Positions 1-5,254 of a stretch of 5,254 nucleotides of DNA are shown piece by piece. The DNA is from Pseudoselenomonas ruminantium (GTDB lineage: Bacteria > Bacillota > Negativicutes > Selenomonadales > Selenomonadaceae): contig DJYL01000150.1 in assembly GCA_002448495.1 (NCBI GenBank), forward strand, positions 1 through 5,254, given 5' to 3'. The notes under the pieces are model-generated. The model was not told the origin of the DNA. It did not search any database and saw only the letters and a program-made list of their open reading frames with translations. Position 1 is the stretch's first letter, and every line of letters begins with the position of its first letter. The position numbers were made by a program, and so were the translations under genes.

Positions 1-1674
1 AAAATTGCCTGTCTGATTGTCATGGCAGTATTGGCGCTGATTGCAGTGGGCTGGAATTCTGTTTTGTATCTGCATAGTATACAGGCGGATATGGACAATA
101 TGTATGCAAAAAAAATGCAGTCGGTGCGCTTGCTGGGGGACTGTTCAATTACGGTGAGGGCTATACAGTCCCGTATTTTGGAAAATGTCATGCTTACGGA
201 TCAGGAACAAATGAGCAAGAATAAGCAGGACGTTGACAAATATATGCAGCGTTATGACGCTATATGGGCAGAATATCGGGCTTTGGGAGAACAGACAGAA
301 GGCATAGATACGGTGGAAAAACATTGGCTGGACTTCAAAGGCTCGGCAGGAGAAATGATGGAACTGTCTTTGAAGGGGCAGCAGGAAGAGGCCAGAGCAT
401 TATATGGCACAAAGGCAATCAAGGAGATTATTGCCTGGGACAAGAGCATGTCGCCTTTGCGCAAGGCGGTTTATGATGAGGCAGAGGCAATCAACAATCA
501 AAATCAGGAAGAGGCCAATATGGCGGTATGGTCAATGGGAATCATCACATTGGTGGCAGTGGTTTTGATGGGTCTTTTTGGTGGCGTGCTGGTGCAGGCA
601 ATACGGAAGCCTTTGGCGGAAATGGTGACAGCCTGCCGTCACTTGCAGGCCGGGGATTTCCGGCAGATGGCGCTTCCGTCTCGACGGTTGGATGAGTTTG
701 GGGAAATGGCAGCAGTGGTTGAAGATGTGCGTGTTTCCCTTAGCAGTTTAATGTCCAAGACCAATGATTCCGCTGCCCATATTGCTTCGGCATCGGAGGA
801 GCTTACAGCCAGTTCTCAGCAGTCGGCGCAGGCTTCCCAACAGGTGGCTGAGTCGGTGACGGAAGCATCGGGAGCTGTTTCGCAGCAGCAGCAGGGGATA
901 AATGAAAGCAGTGCAGCGGTAGGCAAGGTGGCCGATTCCGTGCAGCAATTGCAGCGGGAGGCTGAACGGGTGGCAGACCATGCCAATGCCGCTTCCGAAC
1001 AGGCTGTTGCGGGAACGAAGGCCATTGAATTGTCGGTGAAGCAGATTCGCGGTGTAGAGTCAACCGTAGGCGAGTCAGCGGTCATTGTGGGAAAACTGGG
1101 TGAGCGTTCTCAGGAGATTGGACAGATTGTGGAGACGATTTCCGGGATTGCGGAGCAGACCAATCTGTTGGCACTGAATGCGGCCATAGAAGCTGCCCGT
1201 GCCGGTGAGCAGGGGAGAGGTTTTTCTGTAGTAGCTGACGAGGTCAGGAAACTGGCAGAACAGTCATCGGAAGCTGCGGAGCAAATTTCCCATTTGATTG
1301 TGAGCATTCAGTCCGACACGGCAAGTGCGGTGAACTCCATGAAGTCGGGGAGCACAGCTGTGGCAGAAGGTGCTCATTCGGTGGAAGAACTGCGTGCTAC
1401 TTTTGAGCGCATACGGGAATTTGTAGATGAAGTATCCAAGCAGGTGGACAGCATGGCAGAGGCTATTCGCGGCGTGGCCGATGACGCCGGTGTAATCTCC
1501 CGGCATATTGAAGATATTGATATGCAGGGGACAAGAGTGGCGGATGAAATGCAGAACGTATCGGCAGTTTCCGAGGAGCAGTCGGCATCGGCTGCTGAGA
1601 TTGCCAGCGCCAGTGACTCTCTGGCGAAACTTGCGCAGGAATTGCAGGATACGTTGAGACAGTTCAAGTTTTAA
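1..1674 (+). CDS. Methyl-accepting chemotaxis protein (transmembrane chemoreceptor), 5'-truncated by window edge
   Basis: Transmembrane chemoreceptor that senses an extracytoplasmic ligand and controls CheA kinase through CheW. The frame is open from base 1, and codons before the first ATG (22) already encode hydrophobic residues of the first membrane helix (KIACLIV), so the true start lies just left of the window. Counting from the first visible codon, residues 1-22 are membrane helix 1 and about 25-172 an extracytoplasmic helical domain resembling the four-helix-bundle 4HB_MCP type. Membrane helix 2 is about 174-200, followed by a HAMP domain (about 200-250) with its typical Pro and DEFGEM. 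The rest, to 557, is the coiled-coil signalling domain. Its conserved hairpin tip, around 384-405, contains [20 protein letters not shown], the site where CheA and CheW bind. Gln/Glu/Ala-rich heptads on both sides are the likely methylation regions. There is no C-terminal NWETF-like CheR-docking pentapeptide (it ends RQFKF). No other chemotaxis genes are nearby. Family assignment is very secure; the ligand is unknown. Confidence 0.96.
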   Translation, partial: KIACLIVMAVLALIAVGWNSVLYLHSIQADMDNMYAKKMQSVRLLGDCSITVRAIQSRILENVMLTDQEQMSKNKQDVDKYMQRYDAIWAEYRALGEQTEGIDTVEKHWLDFKGSAGEMMELSLKGQQEEARALYGTKAIKEIIAWDKSMSPLRKAVYDEAEAINNQNQEEANMAVWSMGIITLVAVVLMGLFGGVLVQAIRKPLAEMVTACRHLQAGDFRQMALPSRRLDEFGEMAAVVEDVRVSLSSLMSKTNDSAAHIASASEELTASSQQSAQASQQVAESVTEASGAVSQQQQGINESSAAVGKVADSVQQLQREAERVADHANAASEQAVAGTKAIELSVKQIRGVESTVGESAVIVGKLGERSQEIGQIVETISGIAEQTNLLALNAAIEAARAGEQGRGFSVVADEVRKLAEQSSEAAEQISHLIVSIQSDTASAVNSMKSGSTAVAEGAHSVEELRATFERIREFVDEVSKQVDSMAEAIRGVADDAGVISRHIEDIDMQGTRVADEMQNVSAVSEEQSASAAEIASASDSLAKLAQELQDTLRQFKF

Positions 1675-1685
1675 GGATATAGGGG

Positions 1686-1723
1686 ATAAGAAAATGGGCT
1701 GCATTTGCAGCCCATTTTCTTAT
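1686..1723. terminator. Bidirectional intrinsic terminator between convergent chemoreceptor and mscS-family genes
   Basis: A perfect 17-bp inverted repeat (ATAAGAAAATGGGCTGC at 1686-1702, its reverse complement at 1707-1723) with a 4-nt ATTT loop. The GC-rich core GGGCTGC/GCAGCCC is flanked by A-rich and T-rich arms. Reading rightward, the hairpin lies 11 nt after the chemoreceptor stop codon and is followed by GTTTTTATTGTTT. Reading leftward, it lies 4 nt past the mscS-family stop codon, and the transcript reads GCAGCCC-ATTTTCTTAT, so the U-rich stretch is within the stem arm. Both convergent genes therefore probably terminate here. The rightward terminator is the stronger call because a separate T-tract follows. 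Confidence 0.9.
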
Positions 1724-1727
1724 GTTT

Positions 1728-2786
1728 TTATTGTTTGACGATGGTTCGGATGGGGAAAGGAATCTCTATGCCTTCCTGCCGGAATCTGGCGGTCAGGGCT
1801 TTGATGAATTCGTGCTTCAAGCGGAACTGGTCATCAAAGCGGGCGGAGTGCAGGAGGACGTTGAAGTCAATGCTGCTGTCGCCGAAGTTGTAAAAACGTA
1901 CAGAAGGCTGCCGATCAGCATCCAGTTTTTCATTGAGGTCTGTGAGAACCTGACGGGCTACTTCCAATGTTACGTCTTCTACCTTTTGCAAATCGCTGTC
2001 ATAGGCCACGCCCACGGGAATTTTGATGACGATATCATGGCGGGGCATACTGTAGTTGGTGATGATGGAGGAGGCGATTTTCTGATTAGGGATAACGACC
2101 ATATTTCCTTCACCTACGGGAACAATGGTGGTGAAGCGCCAAGTGATATCCGTTACGCGGCCTTCTTCGCCGGAGCTTAAATGAATGTAATCCCCAAGCC
2201 GCAGCTGTTTGGAAAGAATCAGATGCAGGCCGGAGAAGATGTTGGCGAGTGTTTCCTGCAGAGCCAAAGCTACGGCCATACCACCGACACCCAAAGCGGT
2301 GAGGATGGGGGCAATGGAGATGCCGTAGTATTGGAGTACCACCAATATGCCCATGGCGTAGATGATGCCGTTGACGATGGCATTCAAGAGCGTGGTCTTG
2401 GGCATGGACTGCTGGGAGCGTTCAATCTGCATATCGATAACACCGCTCACCGTGCGGGCAATAACCCGGGTTATGGTCAGGATGATGACCGTAAAAAGGA
2501 TGTAGGAAAAAATCCGTACCAGTGGTTCAATAATGTCGATGGTGTTAACAATCCAGTAAAGGCCTACGACCAAACAAAGGGAAATGGGAACGCCCTGCAG
2601 AGCATTAATAAAGACGGACTGCCAAGAGGTTTCATCGCTGGTCAGGCGGTGCATAACGCGTTTTTTGATCATGCGGTTAAGCGTAATGCCGGCAGTAAGT
2701 GCTGCCACCAATATTCCGATGGGAACAATAAGCATTTCCAGAAGATGAGTCCAGTCGAACCAGTTCAGCCATTCCATATTCGGCAA
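1728..2786 (-). CDS. MscS-family mechanosensitive ion channel, five predicted TM segments
   Basis: Small-conductance mechanosensitive channel of the inner membrane, expected to open under membrane tension and release solutes during hypo-osmotic shock. The 352-residue protein has hydrophobic segments at about 15-37, 63-84, 88-112, 133-154 and the pore helix at about 159-191. This five-segment layout and length resemble YnaI-type homologues rather than three-TM E. coli MscS. The pore helix is unmistakable: LGVGGMAVALALQETLAN with Gly/Ala packing residues, then FSGLHLIL. The MscS beta domain follows (LGDYIHLSSGEEGRVTDI, then VVIPNQKIASSIITNYS), and after it a mixed alpha/beta C-terminal domain. 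By eye-alignment with E. coli MscS, the gate leucines 105 and 109 correspond to Met170 and Leu174, Gly113 to Glu178, and Gly121 is kept as Gly186. The chosen start is TTG at 2786 because GGAGG lies 7 nt upstream; the ATG three codons in (2777) would have a 16-nt spacer. The gene converges on the chemoreceptor gene and diverges from the acetyltransferase gene. Confidence 0.93.
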   Translation of the reverse strand: MPNMEWLNWFDWTHLLEMLIVPIGILVAALTAGITLNRMIKKRVMHRLTSDETSWQSVFINALQGVPISLCLVVGLYWIVNTIDIIEPLVRIFSYILFTVIILTITRVIARTVSGVIDMQIERSQQSMPKTTLLNAIVNGIIYAMGILVVLQYYGISIAPILTALGVGGMAVALALQETLANIFSGLHLILSKQLRLGDYIHLSSGEEGRVTDITWRFTTIVPVGEGNMVVIPNQKIASSIITNYSMPRHDIVIKIPVGVAYDSDLQKVEDVTLEVARQVLTDLNEKLDADRQPSVRFYNFGDSSIDFNVLLHSARFDDQFRLKHEFIKALTARFRQEGIEIPFPIRTIVKQ

Positions 2787-2793
2787 AATAATT

Positions 2794-2799
2794 CCTCCC
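2794..2799 (-). promoter_or_regulatory. Ribosome binding site of the mscS-family gene (supports TTG start)
   Basis: On the minus strand the leader reads AAGGGAGGAATTATTTTGCCG. The GGGAGG core is 7 nt before the TTG codon at 2786, an ideal distance. The next in-frame ATG at 2777 is 16 nt away, too far for efficient use. This favours a TTG start. Confidence 0.75.
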
Positions 2800-2841
2800 T
2801 TGTGCCAGGGTGGATTGAATTAATCAACACGCCCCAATTAC

Positions 2842-2870
2842 TTGAAATAAAAAATCTCTATCATTATACT
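2842..2870 (+). promoter_or_regulatory. Sigma-A-like promoter of the GNAT acetyltransferase gene
   Basis: TTGAAA (2842-2847) and TATACT (2865-2870) are separated by exactly 17 bp, each hexamer deviating little from the TTGACA/TATAAT consensus. The predicted transcript starts near 2877, about 43 nt before the first ATG of the acetyltransferase gene. This is the clearest promoter in the window. Confidence 0.72.
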
Positions 2871-2891
2871 ATAGATACATAAAAATATGTA
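2863..2891 (-). promoter_or_regulatory. Candidate promoter of the mscS-family gene (consensus -10, weak -35)
   Basis: The minus strand carries a perfect TATAAT at 2868-2863. The best-placed -35 with a 17-bp spacer is TACATA (2891-2886), only three of six matches to TTGACA, so activity may depend on an activator or on the T-rich DNA upstream. Predicted transcription start is near 2856, giving a leader of about 70 nt before the TTG start. The -10 physically overlaps the -10 of the opposite promoter. Confidence 0.4.
2876..2891. repeat. 16-bp palindrome, operator-like (TACATA-AAAA-TATGTA)
   Basis: Perfect 6-bp arms, TACATA (2876-2881) and TATGTA (2886-2891), flank AAAA. The element covers the predicted start point of the rightward promoter and the -35 region of the leftward promoter, where a bound repressor could block both. 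The surrounding DNA is very AT-rich, so a chance palindrome is quite possible. No regulator gene is present in the window to pair it with. Confidence 0.3.
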
Positions 2892-2919
2892 AGAAAAAAA
2901 TAACAGCAAGGGGAATTTT

Positions 2920-3459
2920 ATGATGGATATTTTAATAGAAGGTTCGCGCTTACGCTTGCGTAAGGCTGTGGAACAGGATTTGGATTTTATTCTGGATTTG
3001 GAATATGCAGAGGACAATCTGCCCTTTATAGTGCCTTTTGACAGGGATTTCCATACGAATATCATCACCGGCGGCGAAGCTTCTATGGATGTGATTGTAG
3101 AGGAAGTGGCAACGGGAGCACCGGTGGGATATTTTCTGGTGGCGGGGCTGAAGACCGAGGCCAGGGAAATGGAATGGACGCATGTGATTATTGCCAAAAA
3201 GGGCATGGGCTATGGGCATGAGGCCATGCAGCTCATTAAGAAATGGTGCTTTGCGGTAAAGAAATTCCACCGGGCTTGGCTGGACTGCAAGGATTATAAT
3301 GAAAGAGCACTGCATCTTTATGAGTCGGAAGGCATGGTGCGGGAAGGACTTATCCGCGAAACGATTATCACCAATGGAAAATATGAGAACCTCGTGATAT
3401 TGGGGATTCTGGATCGCGAGTATGAAGCGCGGAGAGCGGAGGGAAAAGAGATAGGGTAA
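2920..3459 (+). CDS. GNAT-family N-acetyltransferase (RimJ/RimL-like), substrate unknown
   Basis: Cytoplasmic acetyl-CoA-dependent N-acetyltransferase of 179 residues, a normal single-domain GNAT length. The N-terminus (GSRLRLRKAVEQDLDFILDLE) is the usual first strand and helix of RimJ/RimL-like members. The acetyl-CoA pyrophosphate loop is K94-G-M-G-Y-G99 followed by the HEAMQLIKKWCF helix, matching the family's Q/R-x-x-G-x-G/A motif with Lys in first position. Motif B is DCKDYNERALHLYESEGM, containing Asn127 and Tyr134, the position of the usual general acid. The polar tail REYEARRAEGKEIG is not conserved-looking. Two adjacent ATGs (2920 and 2923) could serve as start; the AAGGGG ribosome site at 2908-2913 lies 6 or 9 nt upstream respectively, so both are plausible. 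A good promoter precedes it. No strong terminator separates it from deoC, but a 147-bp gap suggests separate control. The substrate (protein N-terminus, polyamine, antibiotic or other small amine) cannot be read from the sequence. Confidence 0.9.
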   Translation: MMDILIEGSRLRLRKAVEQDLDFILDLEYAEDNLPFIVPFDRDFHTNIITGGEASMDVIVEEVATGAPVGYFLVAGLKTEAREMEWTHVIIAKKGMGYGHEAMQLIKKWCFAVKKFHRAWLDCKDYNERALHLYESEGMVREGLIRETIITNGKYENLVILGILDREYEARRAEGKEIG

Positions 3460-3507
3460 TCAAGAATAATTTTTATCAATAAATAGAATATGGAGTCATG
3501 TGTCCTT

Positions 3508-3536
3508 TTATTGTACGATGAAAAGCGATACAATAA
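3508..3536. promoter_or_regulatory. Operator-like inverted repeat with possible -10 upstream of deoC
   Basis: Perfect 8-bp arms TTATTGTA (3508-3515) and TACAATAA (3529-3536) are separated by 13 bp, so the arm centres are 21 bp apart, two helical turns on one DNA face. The right arm contains TACAAT (3529-3534), a good -10 hexamer, but no convincing -35 lies 16-18 bp upstream. This would suit a repressor or activator site at the deoC promoter. It is not a convincing terminator: the stem is AT-rich, the loop long, and no T-tract follows. The regulator is unknown, and the arms do not resemble the E. coli DeoR palindrome as I recall it. Confidence 0.35.
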
Positions 3537-3593
3537 GAACAACAAAGGAAAAAGAAAAGATTGTGACTTTTTCCAATAGTGTTGTGAATTAAT

Positions 3594-3599
3594 AGGAGG
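3594..3599 (+). promoter_or_regulatory. Ribosome binding site of deoC
   Basis: A consensus AGGAGG ends 7 nt before the ATG at 3607, predicting efficient translation and fixing the start codon. Confidence 0.88.
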
Positions 3600-3606
3600 C
3601 AGTTCG

Positions 3607-4266
3607 ATGGACGCAAAAGAAATTTTAGCTAAGGTTGACCACACGTTATTGAAGCAGACCGCTACATGGGCGGACATTCAGAAGATTTGTGAGGAAGCAG
3701 CAGAGTTTCACACGGCAACGGTTATGGTTCCTTCCTGCTTTATTACGAAAATCCGTGAAAATTATGGCGGCAAGGTAAAAATTGCTACAGTGGTTGGCTT
3801 CCCTAACGGCAACTGCAACACGACAGCTAAGATTGCTGAGACGGCACAGGCGCTTGCTGATGGTGCGGAAGAAATCGATATGGTCATCAATATCGGTATG
3901 CTGAAGGCTGGCGAAACGGAATACGTTACCGAAGAAATCAAGGCACTGAAGCGTCTGTGCGGTGAGCGCGTACTCAAGGTTATCGTTGAAACCTGCTTCC
4001 TGACGGAAGAAGAAAAAATCGCTGCCTGCAAGTGTGTGACGGAAGCTGGTGCAGATTTCATCAAGACCTCCACGGGCTTCGGGTCCAAGGGTGCAACGCT
4101 CGAAGACATCAAACTCTTTAAGGAGCATATCGGTGAAGGTGTACAAATGAAGGCTGCCGGCGGTATTCATACCCGTGAGGAAATGGTTGGCTTTATTGAA
4201 GCCGGCTGCACGCGTCTGGGTGCCAGCGCAGCGGTAAAGGTTTTGAAGGACGAGGTGGCAAAATAA
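3607..4266 (+). CDS. deoC: Deoxyribose-phosphate aldolase (DERA)
   Basis: Class I aldolase that reversibly cleaves 2-deoxy-D-ribose-5-phosphate into D-glyceraldehyde-3-phosphate and acetaldehyde, the last dedicated step of deoxynucleoside sugar catabolism in the cytoplasm. At 219 residues it matches the short bacterial form. The start is typical (KVDHTLLKQTAT). Key residues are in place: Asp91 in EIDMVINIG; Lys153 in DFIKTSTGF, the Schiff-base lysine; and Lys182 in MKAAGGIHT, the second active-site lysine. The C-terminal RLGASAAV segment (203-210) is the expected phosphate-binding loop. VGFPNG (63-68) is another family signature. The stop codon overlaps the deoB start (TAATG), indicating one transcript and translational coupling. 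No truncation or frameshift is visible. Regulation probably acts through the repeat-containing 147-bp upstream region. Confidence 0.97.
   Translation: MDAKEILAKVDHTLLKQTATWADIQKICEEAAEFHTATVMVPSCFITKIRENYGGKVKIATVVGFPNGNCNTTAKIAETAQALADGAEEIDMVINIGMLKAGETEYVTEEIKALKRLCGERVLKVIVETCFLTEEEKIAACKCVTEAGADFIKTSTGFGSKGATLEDIKLFKEHIGEGVQMKAAGGIHTREEMVGFIEAGCTRLGASAAVKVLKDEVAK
4252..4258 (+). promoter_or_regulatory. Ribosome binding site of deoB, inside the deoC 3' end
   Basis: GAGGTGG, close to the anti-16S complement GGAGGTGA, lies within the last codons of deoC and 7 nt before the deoB ATG at 4266. With the overlapping stop and start codons this supports coupled translation of DeoC and DeoB and fixes the deoB start. 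Confidence 0.75.
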
Positions 4267-5254
4267 TGGGAAAGTTCAAAAGAGCGTTTGTTATTGTTTT
4301 GGACAGCTATGGTATCGGCAATGAGCCGGATGCTGCCGACTTTGGCGATGGCGTTTGCAACACGTTAAAATCCATTGTGGGTTCAGATAAGTATGATACG
4401 CCGAATATGAAGAAGCTGGGCCTGTTCAATATTGATGGTGTTGGCTGCGGGCAGCCAGTGGAAAAACCGTTGGGTTCCTTTGCCCGTCTGCGTGAACTTT
4501 CCCGCGGCAAGGATACCACCACGGGGCATTGGGAAATCGCGGGCATTGTGTCCGAGCGACCCATGCCGACTTATCCGGATGGCTTCCCGGCTGACCTCAT
4601 TGAGAAGCTGGAAAAAGCCTTTGGCAAGAAGATTCTCTGCAACAAACCGTATTCTGGTACGGCGGTAATCCATGATTATGGGCAGGAACAGGAAAAGACC
4701 GGCGGCCTTATCGTTTATACCTCCGCGGACAGTGTGTTCCAGATTGCCGCCAATGAAGCCGATGTTCCCGTGGATGAACTCTACGGTTACTGCAAGACGG
4801 CTCGCGAAATCCTGCAGGGTGAACATGGTGTAGGCCGTGTTATTGCCCGTCCGTATGTGGGCAAGTTCCCGGATTATCAGCGTACTTCCCGCCGCCATGA
4901 CTTCTCCCTTGACCCTACGGGTGACACGATGCTGGATGCCCTGCACCGCAAGGGATTGGAAACCATTGGCGTCGGCAAGATTTCCGATATCTTTGCCGGC
5001 CGCAGCGTCAGCCGTTCCTTAGGCATCAACAAGGATAACGTAGACGGCATGGAAAAGACGCTCAAGGAGATGGACGAGGATTTTGAAGGTCTGTGCTTTG
5101 TCAACCTTGTAGATTTTGATATGCAGTATGGCCATCGCCGTGATATTGACGGCTATGCTAATGCCGCAACGGTATTTGACAAGCAGCTCGGTGAATTCAT
5201 GGCCAAGATGCGCGATGATGATGTACTCATGATTACCGCTGACCATGGCTGTGA
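4266..5254 (+). CDS. deoB: Phosphopentomutase, 3'-truncated by window edge
   Basis: Mn-dependent phosphopentomutase of the alkaline-phosphatase superfamily, interconverting (deoxy)ribose-1-phosphate and (deoxy)ribose-5-phosphate. It links nucleoside phosphorylases to DeoC. The window holds 329 codons plus two bases of an expected length near 390; the reading frame stays open to the edge. Conserved features follow the family order: VIVLDSYGIG with metal ligand Asp13; KDTTTGHWE (82-90), whose central Thr85 corresponds to the phosphorylated nucleophile of the Bacillus enzyme; NKPYSGT (126-132); YTSADSVFQIAA (151-162); VIARPYVG and RTSRRHDF (192-213); GKISDIFAG (237-245); VNLVDFDMQYGHRRD (279-293) with ligands Asp285 and His290; and TADHG with Asp326 and His327. 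The final metal-ligand histidine expected about 11 residues later lies outside the window. The start overlaps the deoC stop. Further deo/nucleoside phosphorylase genes may follow to the right. Confidence 0.97.
   Translation, partial: MGKFKRAFVIVLDSYGIGNEPDAADFGDGVCNTLKSIVGSDKYDTPNMKKLGLFNIDGVGCGQPVEKPLGSFARLRELSRGKDTTTGHWEIAGIVSERPMPTYPDGFPADLIEKLEKAFGKKILCNKPYSGTAVIHDYGQEQEKTGGLIVYTSADSVFQIAANEADVPVDELYGYCKTAREILQGEHGVGRVIARPYVGKFPDYQRTSRRHDFSLDPTGDTMLDALHRKGLETIGVGKISDIFAGRSVSRSLGINKDNVDGMEKTLKEMDEDFEGLCFVNLVDFDMQYGHRRDIDGYANAATVFDKQLGEFMAKMRDDDVLMITADHGC

Noticed and set aside
883..894. (CAG)4 run in the chemoreceptor gene
   Set aside because: Encodes a short glutamine run in the Gln-rich coiled coil typical of chemoreceptor signalling domains; too short to count as a repeat element.
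1264..1893. Two opposite-strand open frames (starting at 1704 leftward and 1705 rightward) that both begin MQPIFL
   Set aside because: The shared N-terminus is only the two arms of the terminator palindrome read in opposite directions; both frames overlap real genes antisense or lie in the terminator.
2815..2827. Near-palindrome TTGAATTAATCAA upstream of the mscS-family gene
   Set aside because: Only 4-bp matching arms with internal mismatches in AT-rich DNA; expected by chance.
1722..2882. Two long plus-strand open frames (1722-2180 and 2181-2882) opposite the mscS-family gene
   Set aside because: They are antisense to a gene with clear MscS motifs, lack recognisable domains, have low-complexity Asp/Gly/Asn-rich translations, and do not have good ribosome binding sites.
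3547..3574. Weak hairpin GGAAAAAG / CTTTTTCC with a 12-nt loop in the deoC leader
   Set aside because: AT-rich 8-bp stem in an A/T-run context with a long loop; no T-tract beyond the stem and no riboswitch-like architecture, so likely chance.
3646..4170. 174-codon minus-strand open frame opposite deoC
   Set aside because: It lies entirely within deoC, whose active-site residues are all present; the translation resembles no protein family.
4383..4946. 187-codon minus-strand open frame opposite deoB
   Set aside because: It is fully antisense to deoB, whose conserved metal-site motifs show the plus strand is coding; no family resemblance.
1..5254. CRISPR arrays, insertion sequences, tRNA genes, toxin-antitoxin or defence-like modules
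   Set aside because: None seen on either strand; the space is filled by five conventional genes with short intergenic regions.

Overview
This 5,254-bp window is a compact, ordinary chromosomal segment. It most likely comes from a Gram-negative-type Firmicute of the class Negativicutes, in the Selenomonas/Megamonas/Mitsuokella range. That placement is inference, from the moderate GC content, strong AGGAGG-type ribosome binding sites, sigma-A-like promoters and the overall look of the proteins. No rRNA or other marker gene is present to confirm it.

Layout: (1) Positions 1-1674 (+) hold a methyl-accepting chemotaxis protein whose first few codons lie left of the window. (2) A 17-bp perfect hairpin at 1686-1723 separates it from a convergent gene and looks like a shared, bidirectional terminator. 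(3) Positions 1728-2786 (-) encode an MscS-family small-conductance mechanosensitive channel with five predicted membrane segments and a probable TTG start. (4) A 133-bp divergent intergenic region (2787-2919) holds a good sigma-A-like promoter for the rightward gene, an overlapping -10 for the leftward gene, and a 16-bp palindrome. (5) Positions 2920-3459 (+) encode a GNAT-family N-acetyltransferase of unknown substrate. (6) A 147-bp AT-rich region (3460-3606) holds a widely spaced inverted repeat and a pair of TTGTGA repeats upstream of deoC. (7) deoC (3607-4266, +) and deoB (4266 to beyond the window end, +) overlap at TAATG and form the start of a deoxynucleoside catabolic operon.

How the genes work together: DeoB (phosphopentomutase) converts (deoxy)ribose-1-phosphate to the 5-phosphate, and DeoC (deoxyribose-phosphate aldolase) cleaves deoxyribose-5-phosphate to glyceraldehyde-3-phosphate and acetaldehyde. 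Together they feed the sugar of DNA-derived nucleosides into central metabolism. Nucleoside phosphorylase or transport genes would be expected to the right. The chemoreceptor, channel and acetyltransferase have no evident functional link with each other or with the deo genes.

I looked for an undescribed system and found none. No CRISPR array, mobile element, toxin-antitoxin pair, RNA gene or defence-like cluster is visible. The points worth a second look are regulatory: the overlapping divergent promoters and the repeats ahead of deoC.
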